From Paenibacillus sp. SYP-B4298 (GTDB taxonomy: Bacteria > Bacillota > Bacilli > Paenibacillales > Paenibacillaceae), in contig NZ_CP115484.1 in NCBI RefSeq assembly GCF_027627475.1, positions 3,952,001 through 4,016,000 of the forward strand: a stretch of 64,000 bases of DNA. The letters run 5' to 3'. The position numbers were made by a program, and so were the translations under genes. The notes beneath the pieces were generated by a model that was not told where the DNA came from, ran no database searches, and saw nothing but the letters and a program-made list of their open reading frames with translations. Shown piece by piece: positions 51,205 to 60,672 of the stretch. The first letter of the stretch is position 1. Every line of letters starts with the position of its first letter.

Positions 51205-54200
51205 TTAGATCAGCTCTGAAGCCTGCAGCAGCCGTTGTACGATAGCCGCAACCTCAGCTCTCGTTATATAAGCTCCTGCCGCCAGCGTATCTGCTGTTCT
51301 ACCGTTAACAATCTTGGCAGCAATCGACAGGCTGGCTCCTTCCTTCGCCCAAGCCGAGACTTGATCGGCATCCTTGTACCCGAGCAGCACCTGGGACAGA
51401 TCGTCGCTCACAAGCTTGCCCTTCAGTCCGGTAATCTGCATCGCGCGGGCAATGATCGTCATGGCCTCCTGCCGCGTAATCTTGCCTTGCGGACGGAAGG
51501 TGCCGTCCTCATAGCCTGTAATCAACCCAAAGGAATAAGCGGTATTCACGGCTTCCGCATACCATTTCCCGGCAGCAACATCCGAGAACGGCACGCTTCC
51601 CTGCTCCAGACGAAGTCCCAGACCGCGCACAATAATGGCTGCAAATTCCGCACGGGTGACATCCGCGTTCGGATTGAATTTGCCCTCGCCCACACCATTG
51701 ACGATCAGTCGGGAGCCCATATCGTTCACGGCTTCCTTGGACCAGTGATTCGCCACATCTACAAATTCCAACGGGTGCCAGATGACGGCATAATCACTAT
51801 TGGTCAAGCTGTTGATCTGTGCATAATACGTTTCATTCAGCTTCGTCACCTTGGTCGGTACGTGGCGGAGAGTTCCGTTCTCCTCCAGCACAACACCTGT
51901 CGTGATCTTGCTTGGGTCCACATCGGCTGGCAAGGCAATCGTCCGCTCGACATAGACGCTGTAATCCTTGATTTCAATTGATTTCCCGGCATAGGATGCC
52001 TCGATCTTGAAGGTAACCGGAGACGCGATCAGGGTAGCGTCTGCACGGGCGATCAGCTTCGCGGCCGCTTCCGATGCCTTCGGCGTGACCAGCGAGACAT
52101 GAAGCTGCAGCTTGACATCCTCGAGCTTCGCTGATTGGTTAAGCTGCGAAGCCAGCGCAGACATCTGAATCTGCTTCATCGGCACTTTGTAGGCGCCTGT
52201 CGGTGTCTGCAGCACGAGCGTCGCTGACTTGTCCTCCATATTTTTGACCATCTGTCCGGTCAATTGTCCGATAGTCAGCTCCGACGGCGTCTGCCACGGG
52301 ATCGTCACCACAGCGCCAACGCCCTCCGCATCCAGCTTGGCCTGGAGCTTCGCCTGATCGACATCGATCGTCGTCAGTGTACGGCCTTGCTCCGTTGATA
52401 CCGTCGCAGTACCGGCGTACTCCACCTTGCCATTGACCAGCACTTCCACTCCATTGGTAGTGGTCGCTGGAGTGTCCGGAGCGGTGACTGTCGTTCCGCT
52501 GCTGTAATAGACGGGCTCCTGGACAACGATCGCATCGGCATAGCCGAAGCGCACGACACGACCGGATGCGTCCAGCTCTGCCACAGCGATGTGATCGCCG
52601 TGAGCCGCGCGAACCAACCCGTCCTTAGGCAGCTCCCCGTAGCCAGCCAAAATCTCGCCGGTGTTAGGAACGATTACCTGTGCGCTGCCATAGTTGACAT
52701 AGACCAGCTTATTGCCCGCTGTGGCCTGGGCACGAAGCTTGGTCTTCCCGTCATTAGCGCTTCCTTGAGGATCGCTAGCGGTTACCTCCAGTGCCTGTGC
52801 CGCCGCGTTGGCATGTGTCACAGCCGTTGTCACACCGAACCGAACCACCTTGCCTGTCGCATCGACCTCCGCGATACCGATCAGGTCGCCGTTATCAGCA
52901 GGAACGACCCCATCAGCCGGAAGCGTAGCATAGCCGTTCAGTGTATCGCCCACGTTCGGCTTGCGTACAGCGCCTTGCCCAAAGTTGAGGTAGACGAGCG
53001 TGTTGCCCTCACCGGCTGCTGTCCCGGTCGCCAGCTTGGTCTTGCCATCCGTTCCTTCGCCTGCCGGGTCGCTCGCACTGGCAGTCAGACCTTTGGCTGC
53101 CGCCTCAGCCTCCACTACGGCCTTCGTGGTACCAAAGCGCACTACCCTGCCTGCCCCATCCACCTCTGCGATGCCGATATAATCGCCCTCAGCAGCTTCA
53201 ATCATTCCACTCGCTGGCATATCGGTATACCCGCTCAGCACGGCTCCAGCCTCCGGCACAGCGACAGTACCCGCGCCGGCATTCAGATAGACGAGCTTGT
53301 TCCCTTGGGCTACGGTTACGCCGGCAGCAGTTGCAACCTTCGTGTAGCCGTCCGTTCCTTCACCTGTCGGATCGGTGCTGACGACCGGGAGTTTCTTGGC
53401 CGCCTTCTCCGGCACCACTACGGCTGCTGTTGCACCGTACTTGATGACTTGGCCATCCGGCCCGATCTCTACCAGGCCGATCCGATCGCCAGGCTTCGCA
53501 GCGATGATGCCATTCTCTGGCAGCTCCTGATAGCCTGCGAGCGTATCGCCGCGTCCCGGCTCTTGCACCGGACCTTCGCCGAAGTTCACATACATCAGCT
53601 TATTGCCCTCCGCGGCCTTGCTGACGATCTTGGTCTTGCCGTCCGTGCCGGCGCCGACCGCATCAGTCGCTGCTGCCGGCAAGCGTCCAGCCGCGTTGTC
53701 CGAAGCAACAACAGCATGCGTCGTGCCATATCGGATGACACGCCCCTGCTCGTCCACCTCCGCTACACCGAGCAGATCGCCATGCTTGGCGGCAACTGCA
53801 CCGCCCGCTGGCACCTCTGCATAAGTGCTGCCGACCATCTCGCCTGCTGCCGGCACAACTGCCGGCCCTTGGCCAAAGTTCACATAGACCAGCCTGCGCC
53901 CTGCGCTTACGTTAACGGTTAGCTGCGTCTTGCCGTCGCTATCCTCTCCGACTGCATCCTGCGCGCCCACCGCCAGATTCTTCGCTGCGCCCGCCGCTGC
54001 AACGACAGCATTCACGGTGGTATACTTCACCACCTTGCCGGACGGATCAACCTCCGCTACACCGAGCAGGTCGTCCTGCTCCGCATTCACTAGACCGCTC
54101 GCTGGCAGCTCCGCATACCCCAGACCACTCAGGCTGCTGCCTGTAGCCGGTACATTTGCCGCAGCATTCTTGAAATTCACATAGACCAGCTTATTGCCTG

Positions 54201-56316
54201 GTGTCGCACTAACGGCTACACGAGTTTTGCCCTCCGTGCCTGCGCCAACGGGCGCAGTCGCCGTAGCGACCAGACCTGTCGCTTCCGATTCATCGGATAC
54301 GACCGCACGCGCTGCTCCGAAGCGCACAACCTTCCCGTCCTCATCGAGCTCTGCGATGCCGATCCGATCGCCGCGCACCGCTGCGATGATGCCGTTCTCC
54401 GGCAGCGCCGCATAGCCTGTCAATACAGCTCCAACATCAGGCTCTACGACTGCCTCGGCGCCCATGTTGATATAGACAAGCCGCTTGCCGCTGCTGGCAG
54501 TCGCCACCATCTGTGTCTTGCCGTTATTGCTCGACCCGGCCGGATCGACAGAGCTTACCGGCAGGCCCTCTGCTGACGCAATGACCTGTGCCTTCGTGTA
54601 TCCAAAGCGCACCACTCTGCCATTCGCATCCACCTCGGCAACCGCGAGCTTATCCCCATCCTCCGCTGCGACCAGACCGCTCGCTGGCAGCTCCGCATAG
54701 CCGTTCAGCACATCTCCTATTGCAGGAGTGATGATTTTGCTGTCGCCCGCATTGAAGTAGACCAGCTTGTTGCCAGGCTGGATGCTCTCGGCTACGCTCA
54801 GCTTCGTCTTCCCATTATGGATCGCTCCTGCAGGGTCGGTTGACGAGGCTGTCAGTACCGGGGCATCAATTGCAAAGGAGAAGGTTCCCATGGCTGAGAC
54901 ATTGCCGGCATTGTCGATCGTTTTGATATGGGCATAATAGGTCACGCCGGGCTGCAGATTCTCCGTCTCGAAGCTGTTGGTAGTCGTCGTCACCACATTG
55001 CCTGGATCGACGTCAGAGGAGTCCGTGTCTATCTTGATCGCATAGCCCTTAACGCCTGTCGTCACCGTCGCCTCGGTCTCGTCAGATACCCGGCTTGTTC
55101 CGTCGATATAGGAGATCGCCTTGAGATAGTAGCTATAGCTGCTGCCATGATCGGCCGCTTCTGCCCAGCTCAGCAGTTGCTTGCCCGCGGCGCTGCCGCT
55201 CGACACGACAAGGCTCGATCCCGCCACCGCGTCAGGAGCCGCTACGTCCTGAGACATCCGGTCGTCAAAGCTGTTGTCCGTCGAGATCTGCCCCAGGTAG
55301 AAGAGTGTATTGGCCAGAATCTTCTGCTCGTCCTCTCTAGCCTGACCCATGCTGTGACCCGTCTGGATCATTGCCGCATTGTTCCATGTCGTGAGGTAGA
55401 AGTTGTTTGTGCCCTTCTGATTCTCGTAGCTCGTCAATTCTACATCCCAGCCCCAGTTAATATTCGCGTATTTGAACCATACGTCGCCTCTGGCAAATTG
55501 AAAATAGCTGTGCGAGGTAGGCGTACTCAGGATTGTGCCCACATCACCAAGCGCATAGGGGTAGTTCATCGGGAAGCCCCTGCGTTGAATGATAACCTGA
55601 TCGCTGCCCGTTGGCGGAATGCTCGGGTTAGGATAGCCTTCCTGGAAATTAACACTCATGTTCAGATACTTCTGAGCGATGTCAATAAAATATTGGTGGT
55701 TAAAGCTGGCTGTATCATGTCCAACCAGTACGCCGCCACCATACTGAATGAAGGCTTCAACGGCTGCATGAGAGCGGGCGATCAGGTCATGGCGATTGTT
55801 GACATCCCATGCGCCAAAATACAACACATCATAGTTATATGAGCCGTTCGGATTTTTCGCCAGGTAATGCTCGTAATTGCGTGAGCTGTCGTCTCCGTTA
55901 AAATCACTCATCGCGATCTTGTCCACTTGCATCGTATAGCCATTCGGATTGCCGTAGGTTTGCATCCAGGCCTGCAAGCCGTCCGATCCAGCTACATCCG
56001 GGTACACGTTCAACACCTTGATATCTTTCTTTAACGGTATCGATTGGTACTCATCCAGCTCGCTTCCGCCAGTCTCCTTCTGGTACACCATATAATACTC
56101 TTGTCCGGCTTGGGATGATGTCCAGTTCAGCCTCACCATATTATTGGCGTTGTCTCCGATAGCCGTGAGAGTCGGGGTGGCTGCCGGGATCGGCTCTGCC
56201 ATCGCGATGCCGGGCACGGCTAGCTGCAGCGTCAATGTCGCCGACAGCAATGCCGCAGGCAATTTCACTGACGGACGGGTATGCTTCGCTTTGGATGAAT
56301 GATTCATAGTGTACAT
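51205..56316 (-). CDS. Giant SLH surface protein with DUF5057-like domain and eight tandem repeats
   Basis: This 1703-residue secreted wall protein has a signal peptide (1-40, ending PGIAMA) and a short fibronectin III-like strand region (about 45-90). A domain of about 330 residues follows that resembles DUF5057, with ThuA-like flavour (LNVYPDVAG, then DVLYFGAWDVNNRHDL and GGGVLVGHDTASF). A second Fn3-like domain (about 370-480) and eight repeats of about 75-80 residues come next. A unique beta-rich segment leads to three C-terminal SLH domains (from about residue 1510, FVDVANHWSKEAVNDMG) that fix it to the wall. The ATG at 56316 is preceded by GGGGAG. No catalytic residues could be assigned, so it may be a structural or ligand-binding S-layer-associated protein. 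It stands alone between an AraC gene and a two-component system. Confidence 0.82.
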   Translation of the reverse strand: MYTMNHSSKAKHTRPSVKLPAALLSATLTLQLAVPGIAMAEPIPAATPTLTAIGDNANNMVRLNWTSSQAGQEYYMVYQKETGGSELDEYQSIPLKKDIKVLNVYPDVAGSDGLQAWMQTYGNPNGYTMQVDKIAMSDFNGDDSSRNYEHYLAKNPNGSYNYDVLYFGAWDVNNRHDLIARSHAAVEAFIQYGGGVLVGHDTASFNHQYFIDIAQKYLNMSVNFQEGYPNPSIPPTGSDQVIIQRRGFPMNYPYALGDVGTILSTPTSHSYFQFARGDVWFKYANINWGWDVELTSYENQKGTNNFYLTTWNNAAMIQTGHSMGQAREDEQKILANTLFYLGQISTDNSFDDRMSQDVAAPDAVAGSSLVVSSGSAAGKQLLSWAEAADHGSSYSYYLKAISYIDGTSRVSDETEATVTTGVKGYAIKIDTDSSDVDPGNVVTTTTNSFETENLQPGVTYYAHIKTIDNAGNVSAMGTFSFAIDAPVLTASSTDPAGAIHNGKTKLSVAESIQPGNKLVYFNAGDSKIITPAIGDVLNGYAELPASGLVAAEDGDKLAVAEVDANGRVVRFGYTKAQVIASAEGLPVSSVDPAGSSNNGKTQMVATASSGKRLVYINMGAEAVVEPDVGAVLTGYAALPENGIIAAVRGDRIGIAELDEDGKVVRFGAARAVVSDESEATGLVATATAPVGAGTEGKTRVAVSATPGNKLVYVNFKNAAANVPATGSSLSGLGYAELPASGLVNAEQDDLLGVAEVDPSGKVVKYTTVNAVVAAAGAAKNLAVGAQDAVGEDSDGKTQLTVNVSAGRRLVYVNFGQGPAVVPAAGEMVGSTYAEVPAGGAVAAKHGDLLGVAEVDEQGRVIRYGTTHAVVASDNAAGRLPAAATDAVGAGTDGKTKIVSKAAEGNKLMYVNFGEGPVQEPGRGDTLAGYQELPENGIIAAKPGDRIGLVEIGPDGQVIKYGATAAVVVPEKAAKKLPVVSTDPTGEGTDGYTKVATAAGVTVAQGNKLVYLNAGAGTVAVPEAGAVLSGYTDMPASGMIEAAEGDYIGIAEVDGAGRVVRFGTTKAVVEAEAAAKGLTASASDPAGEGTDGKTKLATGTAAGEGNTLVYLNFGQGAVRKPNVGDTLNGYATLPADGVVPADNGDLIGIAEVDATGKVVRFGVTTAVTHANAAAQALEVTASDPQGSANDGKTKLRAQATAGNKLVYVNYGSAQVIVPNTGEILAGYGELPKDGLVRAAHGDHIAVAELDASGRVVRFGYADAIVVQEPVYYSSGTTVTAPDTPATTTNGVEVLVNGKVEYAGTATVSTEQGRTLTTIDVDQAKLQAKLDAEGVGAVVTIPWQTPSELTIGQLTGQMVKNMEDKSATLVLQTPTGAYKVPMKQIQMSALASQLNQSAKLEDVKLQLHVSLVTPKASEAAAKLIARADATLIASPVTFKIEASYAGKSIEIKDYSVYVERTIALPADVDPSKITTGVVLEENGTLRHVPTKVTKLNETYYAQINSLTNSDYAVIWHPLEFVDVANHWSKEAVNDMGSRLIVNGVGEGKFNPNADVTRAEFAAIIVRGLGLRLEQGSVPFSDVAAGKWYAEAVNTAYSFGLITGYEDGTFRPQGKITRQEAMTIIARAMQITGLKGKLVSDDLSQVLLGYKDADQVSAWAKEGASLSIAAKIVNGRTADTLAAGAYITRAEVAAIVQRLLQASELI
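52510..54870 (-). repeat. Eight in-frame ~290-bp repeats inside the SLH gene
   Basis: The repeats encode units with the pattern DPxGxGTDGKTK, then GNKLVYVNFG, then GYxELPxxGxI, GDxIGxAEVD and GxVVRFGxTxAVV. They are diverged at both protein and DNA level (about half of positions vary), so they are old. The first starts at TDPAGAIHNGKTKL and the last ends VVRFGYADAIVV. Confidence 0.85.
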
Positions 56317-56492
56317 TTGCTCCCCTCATGTCGCAATTCACATTATCGGAATTCATTATATCGGGGGACACTTACAAATTACTTACAAGCTCATGCCGAG
56401 CATAGCCGTATTCCCCATGGCCCGGCTCCACGCCAAGCAAGCCCCCGCCTGCGGCGCGAGCTGGACAATTCTGGCTCATGAAGATAACGACG

Positions 56493-57389
56493 TTACTCCT
56501 CGACCTCCTCCACTTCCTCCTCTTCCTCAATGACTTGCTTCAAGCGATCATAGCGAATAATGTATGATTCACGGGGCAGGCTGGCCCATAGCCAGTCCTC
56601 TCCCTCCATATATTCGGCCCTGCACCATCTCAGGGCGCGCTCTGCAGCCTCTGGCGATCCCGTGGTGCTGAAGGCATGACTGGCTTCCTCAAAGCTCCGC
56701 AAGTCCCAATCCACCGTCTGCACCGTCAAGCTGTATTTATTGTTCGAGTAGTCGATGACGATCTGCGTACATCCTGCCTCTCGCAAGGTTTTGCGTAGAG
56801 CATGCAGGCAGATCTGCAGATAGGACAGCGCTCGCTCCGGCGAATACGTCGGCCACAGCTCATCGCACAGCTTGTACTTGGAGATCCACTTGCCTTCGTG
56901 CTGGAGCAGATAGGCCAGCAGCTCCCTTGCTCGCGAACGGCTCCATCTGATCGGTCGATGATTCACGATCACCTCGAACGCGCCGAAGCAGCGAATTGTA
57001 CAGCTATGCTCGGGATGCCTGGGTAGCTGGGCCTCTCTCTGCACCAGCTTGTTCACCGCATGATGAAGACGCTCAGGACGAATCGGCTTCAACAAATAAT
57101 CGATCGCATTGACATCGAAGGCCTGCGAGGCGAAGTGATTGTACGCCGTCACAAACACAACCTGAAGCCCGGAGCAGGCAGCAGCAAGACGCTCTGCCAG
57201 CTCAATCCCGTTCAGGCCTGCCATCTCGATGTCGAGAAAGGCACAGTCTGGCCGGGTGGAGTGAACCTCCTCCAGTGCCTGCAGCGGGTCGGTATAGGCC
57301 GCCACAACCTCCAACGCTTCATGCTGCCTCAGCATGTGCTCCAGCTTCTCTAGAATAAACGGTTCATCGTCTACCAGAATGGTACGCAT
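56493..57389 (-). CDS. Response regulator with SARP-like (winged helix plus BTAD) output
   Basis: This 298-residue regulator has a receiver domain (1-125) with phospho-acceptor Asp53 (AFLDIEMAG) and Lys in LLKPIRP. The output reads IRCFGAFEVIVNHRPI, then SRARELLAYLLQHEG and PERALSYLQICLHALRK, an OmpR-like winged helix plus bacterial transcriptional-activation (BTAD) fold as in SARP activators. It ends in an acidic run (EEEEEVEEVEE). The gene lies 12 nt after the hybrid kinase gene and is its obvious partner. Confidence 0.87.
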   Translation of the reverse strand: MRTILVDDEPFILEKLEHMLRQHEALEVVAAYTDPLQALEEVHSTRPDCAFLDIEMAGLNGIELAERLAAACSGLQVVFVTAYNHFASQAFDVNAIDYLLKPIRPERLHHAVNKLVQREAQLPRHPEHSCTIRCFGAFEVIVNHRPIRWSRSRARELLAYLLQHEGKWISKYKLCDELWPTYSPERALSYLQICLHALRKTLREAGCTQIVIDYSNNKYSLTVQTVDWDLRSFEEASHAFSTTGSPEAAERALRWCRAEYMEGEDWLWASLPRESYIIRYDRLKQVIEEEEEVEEVEE

Positions 57390-57401
57390 AGTTCCACCTC
57401 A

Positions 57402-59990
57402 TCAATCCGGGATACGCAGTGTTACCGATGTGCCTGCGCCCACAGCGCTCTGTATCTCCAGTCCATGCCCATAGCGGACAATCATCCGCCGCTGTATATT
57501 TTGCAGCCCCACTCCCTGACCGGGCACCTGGCCGTTCAGAAGCTCGCGCCATGTCGCCTCCGTCATGCCCACACCATTATCCGCGACGGTAATGACCGTG
57601 TTGCCGCTGCCGCGCTGCACGCTTAGGCTGACCACACCGCCGCCAGGCTTTTTGGACACGCCATGGCGGATCGCATTCTCCACCAGCGGCTGCACGACCA
57701 GCATCGGAATCGGAATGTCAATCTCGTCATCTACATCGAAGACGACATGCAGCGTATCACGGAAACGAGCCTGCTCCAGGGAGACATAGGCGCGCACCGT
57801 AGCCAGCTCACTCGACAGAAATGTAACACCCTCGTAGTTGTCAAATTGAAAGCTGCCGCGCAGATAATCCGAGAGATCATAGAGCAACTGCTCTGCCCGT
57901 TGCGGCTCCTGAGTGCTCAGCGCGGCAATCACACTAAGCGAATTGTACAGAAAGTGTGGCTTGATCTGCGCCTGCAGGAAGGACATCTCGGTCTCCAGCC
58001 GCATGCTGACCGACTCCTTTAGCTGAACAAGCGTCTTCACTCTAGCCCTCAGCTCTACCGCCTCGAACGGCTTGGAGAGGTAGTCGCTCGCTCCGGCCTC
58101 GAAGCCTGCCAGCAGGTCCTCCGGTCTGGCCTTGGCTGTCAGCAGCAGCACCGGCATATCGACAGGCTCGAACCGCTGGCGGATCTGCTCCAGCACCTCA
58201 TAGCCGGACATCCTCGGCATCATCACATCGAGAACCATCAGATCATAGCTGCCATTGTCCCGCAGCTCCTCCAGCGCCGCCTCTCCGCTGGATACCGCCT
58301 TCACATAATAGCCCTCAAGCTCCAGTATGTGATACAGCGCCGTCAGGCTCGTCGGATCATCATCCACCGCAAGAACAGCATACCGTCTCTCCTCCGGCTC
58401 AGAGCCAGTCGGGAGCCACTCTTCCATAGCGACGGCTACTTCATATGCAGCGGGCTGACGCGCAGGCGCAGGCTGCATGCTCCTCTCTCTTAGATCCGTG
58501 CGGCTGATCGGCAGGGTGAAGGTGAAGCGGCTCCCCTGCCCCTCTGTCGAGACTACCTGTATCGTTCCGCCGTGGAGCTCGACCAGATTCTTCGTAATCG
58601 CCAGTCCCAGTCCGGTGCCTCCGGTCTCTCTACCCAGCCCCGCATCCACTTGATAGAAGGGCTGGAAGATGCTCCCCAGCTTGTCCGCAGGAATACCGCA
58701 GCCGGTATCCTCCACCCAGATCTGCACCTGCTGCTCCCCCAGAGCCGCTCCCAGTTCGATCCGTCCGCTAGACGTAAACTTCTGCGCATTGCCGACAAGA
58801 TTATAGAATATCTGGTAGAGTCGCTCCATATCGACATGAATGGGCGGCAGCTCCTGCGGAATGCGATTGATCAGCACCGTCTCCTTGTTGCTGGCAGACC
58901 GCCGGAGCATGTCCAGAACACTCTCTACGATCGAGTGAAGCTGTACGGCGCTTTTTTGCAGGCGCAGCTCACCGCTCTTCATGCTGGATATATCCAAAAT
59001 GTCATTAATCAGACGGGATAGCCGTTTGGCAGATGAGATGACGATGCGCAGATTGTGACGCTGCCTGTCATCCAGCGTATTGACGCTGCTCTCCATTACA
59101 GTACTCGTAATATTGATAATCCCGTTCAGAGGGGTACGCAGCTCGTGGGAGGTGTTCGCCAGAAATTCATCCTTCATCCGATTCAGCGCGCGGAGTTCAC
59201 GATATACCTGTTCATTTTGCAGATTGATATACGCAATAAGCAAGGAAAAGGAAAGCGCTATCCAGATCAGGCTGATCCCATAGAACAGACTCTGGATGGC
59301 ACCGGCAACGACCGGCAGCAAAGCGGCGAAGATAGATACGACGAGTTCATTCATCTGCAGCGATTTGCGTTTTACATAGATAAGAAGGAGCATATAGAGC
59401 AGATAGCCGTAGCAGCATAGCAGCATGAGGGCAAAATACGGCCCGCGGTGATAGACATTGTCCGCATCAATGGTGAAGAGTTGACCGCCGGACAGACTGA
59501 GCAAGGCTAGCAGCAGATTCAGTATAAACGGGATGGAAACGGCTATGACCAGTCTCTTGTCAGGAACCGCCGCATTCTTCCGAATAATTGCATCCAGATA
59601 TAACACCCACAGGGCCTCGGGAACCGGGTTCATCATATAGAATAGAAACACAATGACAGGCAATAGAGTACGGGACATGTCAGCGCTGTTGCCCGTAAGT
59701 GTATTTAGCAGCAGCTCCAGCACGAGCAGCAGCATATTAGAGAGGATGAGTCCCCAGAATATTCGTCTGGAGGCGCTCCTCTCCGCATTATGTATCAGCA
59801 TATGGAAGGAAATAATTAGCGTGATCCCCAGCCCAATCGCTGAGGTCTGGATGTAGTATACGAGCGGGATAATGCCCCACCTCTTCCTGCTCAGAATCAA
59901 GGGTAGCCGCTCCTGCCGATGCCCGTCCGGGCCGTTAAGGAGCGGCTTCATTATTGTACCATGTTCTTTAGTGTGCAGCATGCTTTGCAT
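57402..59990 (-). CDS. Double-kinase hybrid sensor (HisKA-HATPase-REC-LytS-type kinase)
   Basis: This membrane sensor has about 862 residues. The N-terminal ~230 residues form about seven helices. A HisKA domain with NTSHELRTPLNGI (His near 282) is followed by a HATPase. An internal receiver (LAVDDDPTSL and MVLDVMMPRMSGYEV) comes next. Then there is a second complete kinase of the LytS/YesM type with QIKPHFLYNSL and its own ATPase (ENAIRHGVSK and DNGVGM). The ATG at 59990 is 9 nt past the stop of the small membrane protein gene and has GGAAG upstream; the in-frame ATG at 60026 would overlap that gene. It pairs with the SARP-like regulator. Confidence 0.85.
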   Translation of the reverse strand: MQSMLHTKEHGTIMKPLLNGPDGHRQERLPLILSRKRWGIIPLVYYIQTSAIGLGITLIISFHMLIHNAERSASRRIFWGLILSNMLLLVLELLLNTLTGNSADMSRTLLPVIVFLFYMMNPVPEALWVLYLDAIIRKNAAVPDKRLVIAVSIPFILNLLLALLSLSGGQLFTIDADNVYHRGPYFALMLLCCYGYLLYMLLLIYVKRKSLQMNELVVSIFAALLPVVAGAIQSLFYGISLIWIALSFSLLIAYINLQNEQVYRELRALNRMKDEFLANTSHELRTPLNGIINITSTVMESSVNTLDDRQRHNLRIVISSAKRLSRLINDILDISSMKSGELRLQKSAVQLHSIVESVLDMLRRSASNKETVLINRIPQELPPIHVDMERLYQIFYNLVGNAQKFTSSGRIELGAALGEQQVQIWVEDTGCGIPADKLGSIFQPFYQVDAGLGRETGGTGLGLAITKNLVELHGGTIQVVSTEGQGSRFTFTLPISRTDLRERSMQPAPARQPAAYEVAVAMEEWLPTGSEPEERRYAVLAVDDDPTSLTALYHILELEGYYVKAVSSGEAALEELRDNGSYDLMVLDVMMPRMSGYEVLEQIRQRFEPVDMPVLLLTAKARPEDLLAGFEAGASDYLSKPFEAVELRARVKTLVQLKESVSMRLETEMSFLQAQIKPHFLYNSLSVIAALSTQEPQRAEQLLYDLSDYLRGSFQFDNYEGVTFLSSELATVRAYVSLEQARFRDTLHVVFDVDDEIDIPIPMLVVQPLVENAIRHGVSKKPGGGVVSLSVQRGSGNTVITVADNGVGMTEATWRELLNGQVPGQGVGLQNIQRRMIVRYGHGLEIQSAVGAGTSVTLRIPD

Positions 59991-59998
59991 TCTAAATC

Positions 59999-60241
59999 TT
60001 ACTTCCGGTCGAAGAAACATCCCCACACAATCAGAACCAATGCAAAGAAGGACAATAAGATCAATATAATCATGAGGGTATAACTATAGTTCTGCTGCAA
60101 GTAGCCACCATAGGTACCAAACAATCCTGTGATGCGAACCTCGCTCACCTTCTCTTTGGTAGCGAGTACGCTCTCATGGATGGCTACAAACACATAGGCG
60201 CAGATGAACAGTAAACCTAGCCCTGAGATCGCTTTGATCAT
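59999..60241 (-). CDS. Small two-helix membrane protein
   Basis: This 80-residue protein has one N-terminal helix (IKAISGLGLLFICAYVFVAI) and one C-terminal helix (YTLMIILILLSFFALVLIVW), joined by a ~30-residue loop of mixed charge. No family is recognised. It is co-directional with, and ends 9 nt before, the double-kinase gene, so it may be an accessory membrane subunit of that sensor (inference). There is no clear ribosome site before the ATG. Confidence 0.55.
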   Translation of the reverse strand: MIKAISGLGLLFICAYVFVAIHESVLATKEKVSEVRITGLFGTYGGYLQQNYSYTLMIILILLSFFALVLIVWGCFFDRK

Positions 60242-60577
60242 GGTGCAGTGGTAGGCGGAATCGGGGTCACGGTACTTTTCATTTGGTTTAACTTCAATTC
60301 ATTCACTCTCCTAGTACATTTTCTGCTTCATCCCTGACACTTGCCGATCACCGTCCAGTCCATGATTTACGTGTGAATTTAGCGCCTTGCTGTCCAGCCT
60401 GGACGTAATAACAAAATCCACTCCTTCCCTCATCTTACTCAAATATGCCTTGTTCTTCTGGATTGTCTACTTAATATAACGCCAAAAACGGCTTTACCTA
60501 ACGTTTTTCAAAAAAAATAATTTGCCAATAATCGTAGCCCCGCTGTTCCTTGTACCGGAAGTTAAAAGTGACCAATA
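60242..60577. other. AT-rich intergenic region between divergent genes
   Basis: No protein-coding frame or RNA gene was recognised here. The stretch is AT-rich and should hold the promoter of the minus-strand small membrane protein and kinase genes. The poly-A/T tract near 60510-60525 is notable, but no specific operator was identified. Confidence 0.4.
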
Positions 60578-60607
60578 TTTACATAAAATTTAATTATAAG
60601 GTATAAT
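60578..60607 (+). promoter_or_regulatory. Sigma-A-type promoter of the ECF sigma gene
   Basis: TTTACA (60578-60583) and TATAAT (60602-60607) are spaced 18 nt apart, 65 nt before the sigma factor's ATG. The -35 fits TTGACA at four of six positions and the -10 is perfect. Confidence 0.6.
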
Positions 60608-60672
60608 CGAGGTTAAGTACCCTGCTTCCCGTTGCTTAGTCGCTCACGAATAAACAAAACAGGGGGAATTTG

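Noticed and set aside
52591-53922. Long plus-strand open frame of 443 codons
   Set aside because: It lies antisense to the repeat region of the SLH gene; its length follows from the repeated GC-rich codons, and it has no ribosome site or family features.
52510-54870. CRISPR-like array
   Set aside because: The repeats are ~290 bp, in frame, diverged and protein-coding; there are no short identical repeats with unique spacers, and no cas genes.
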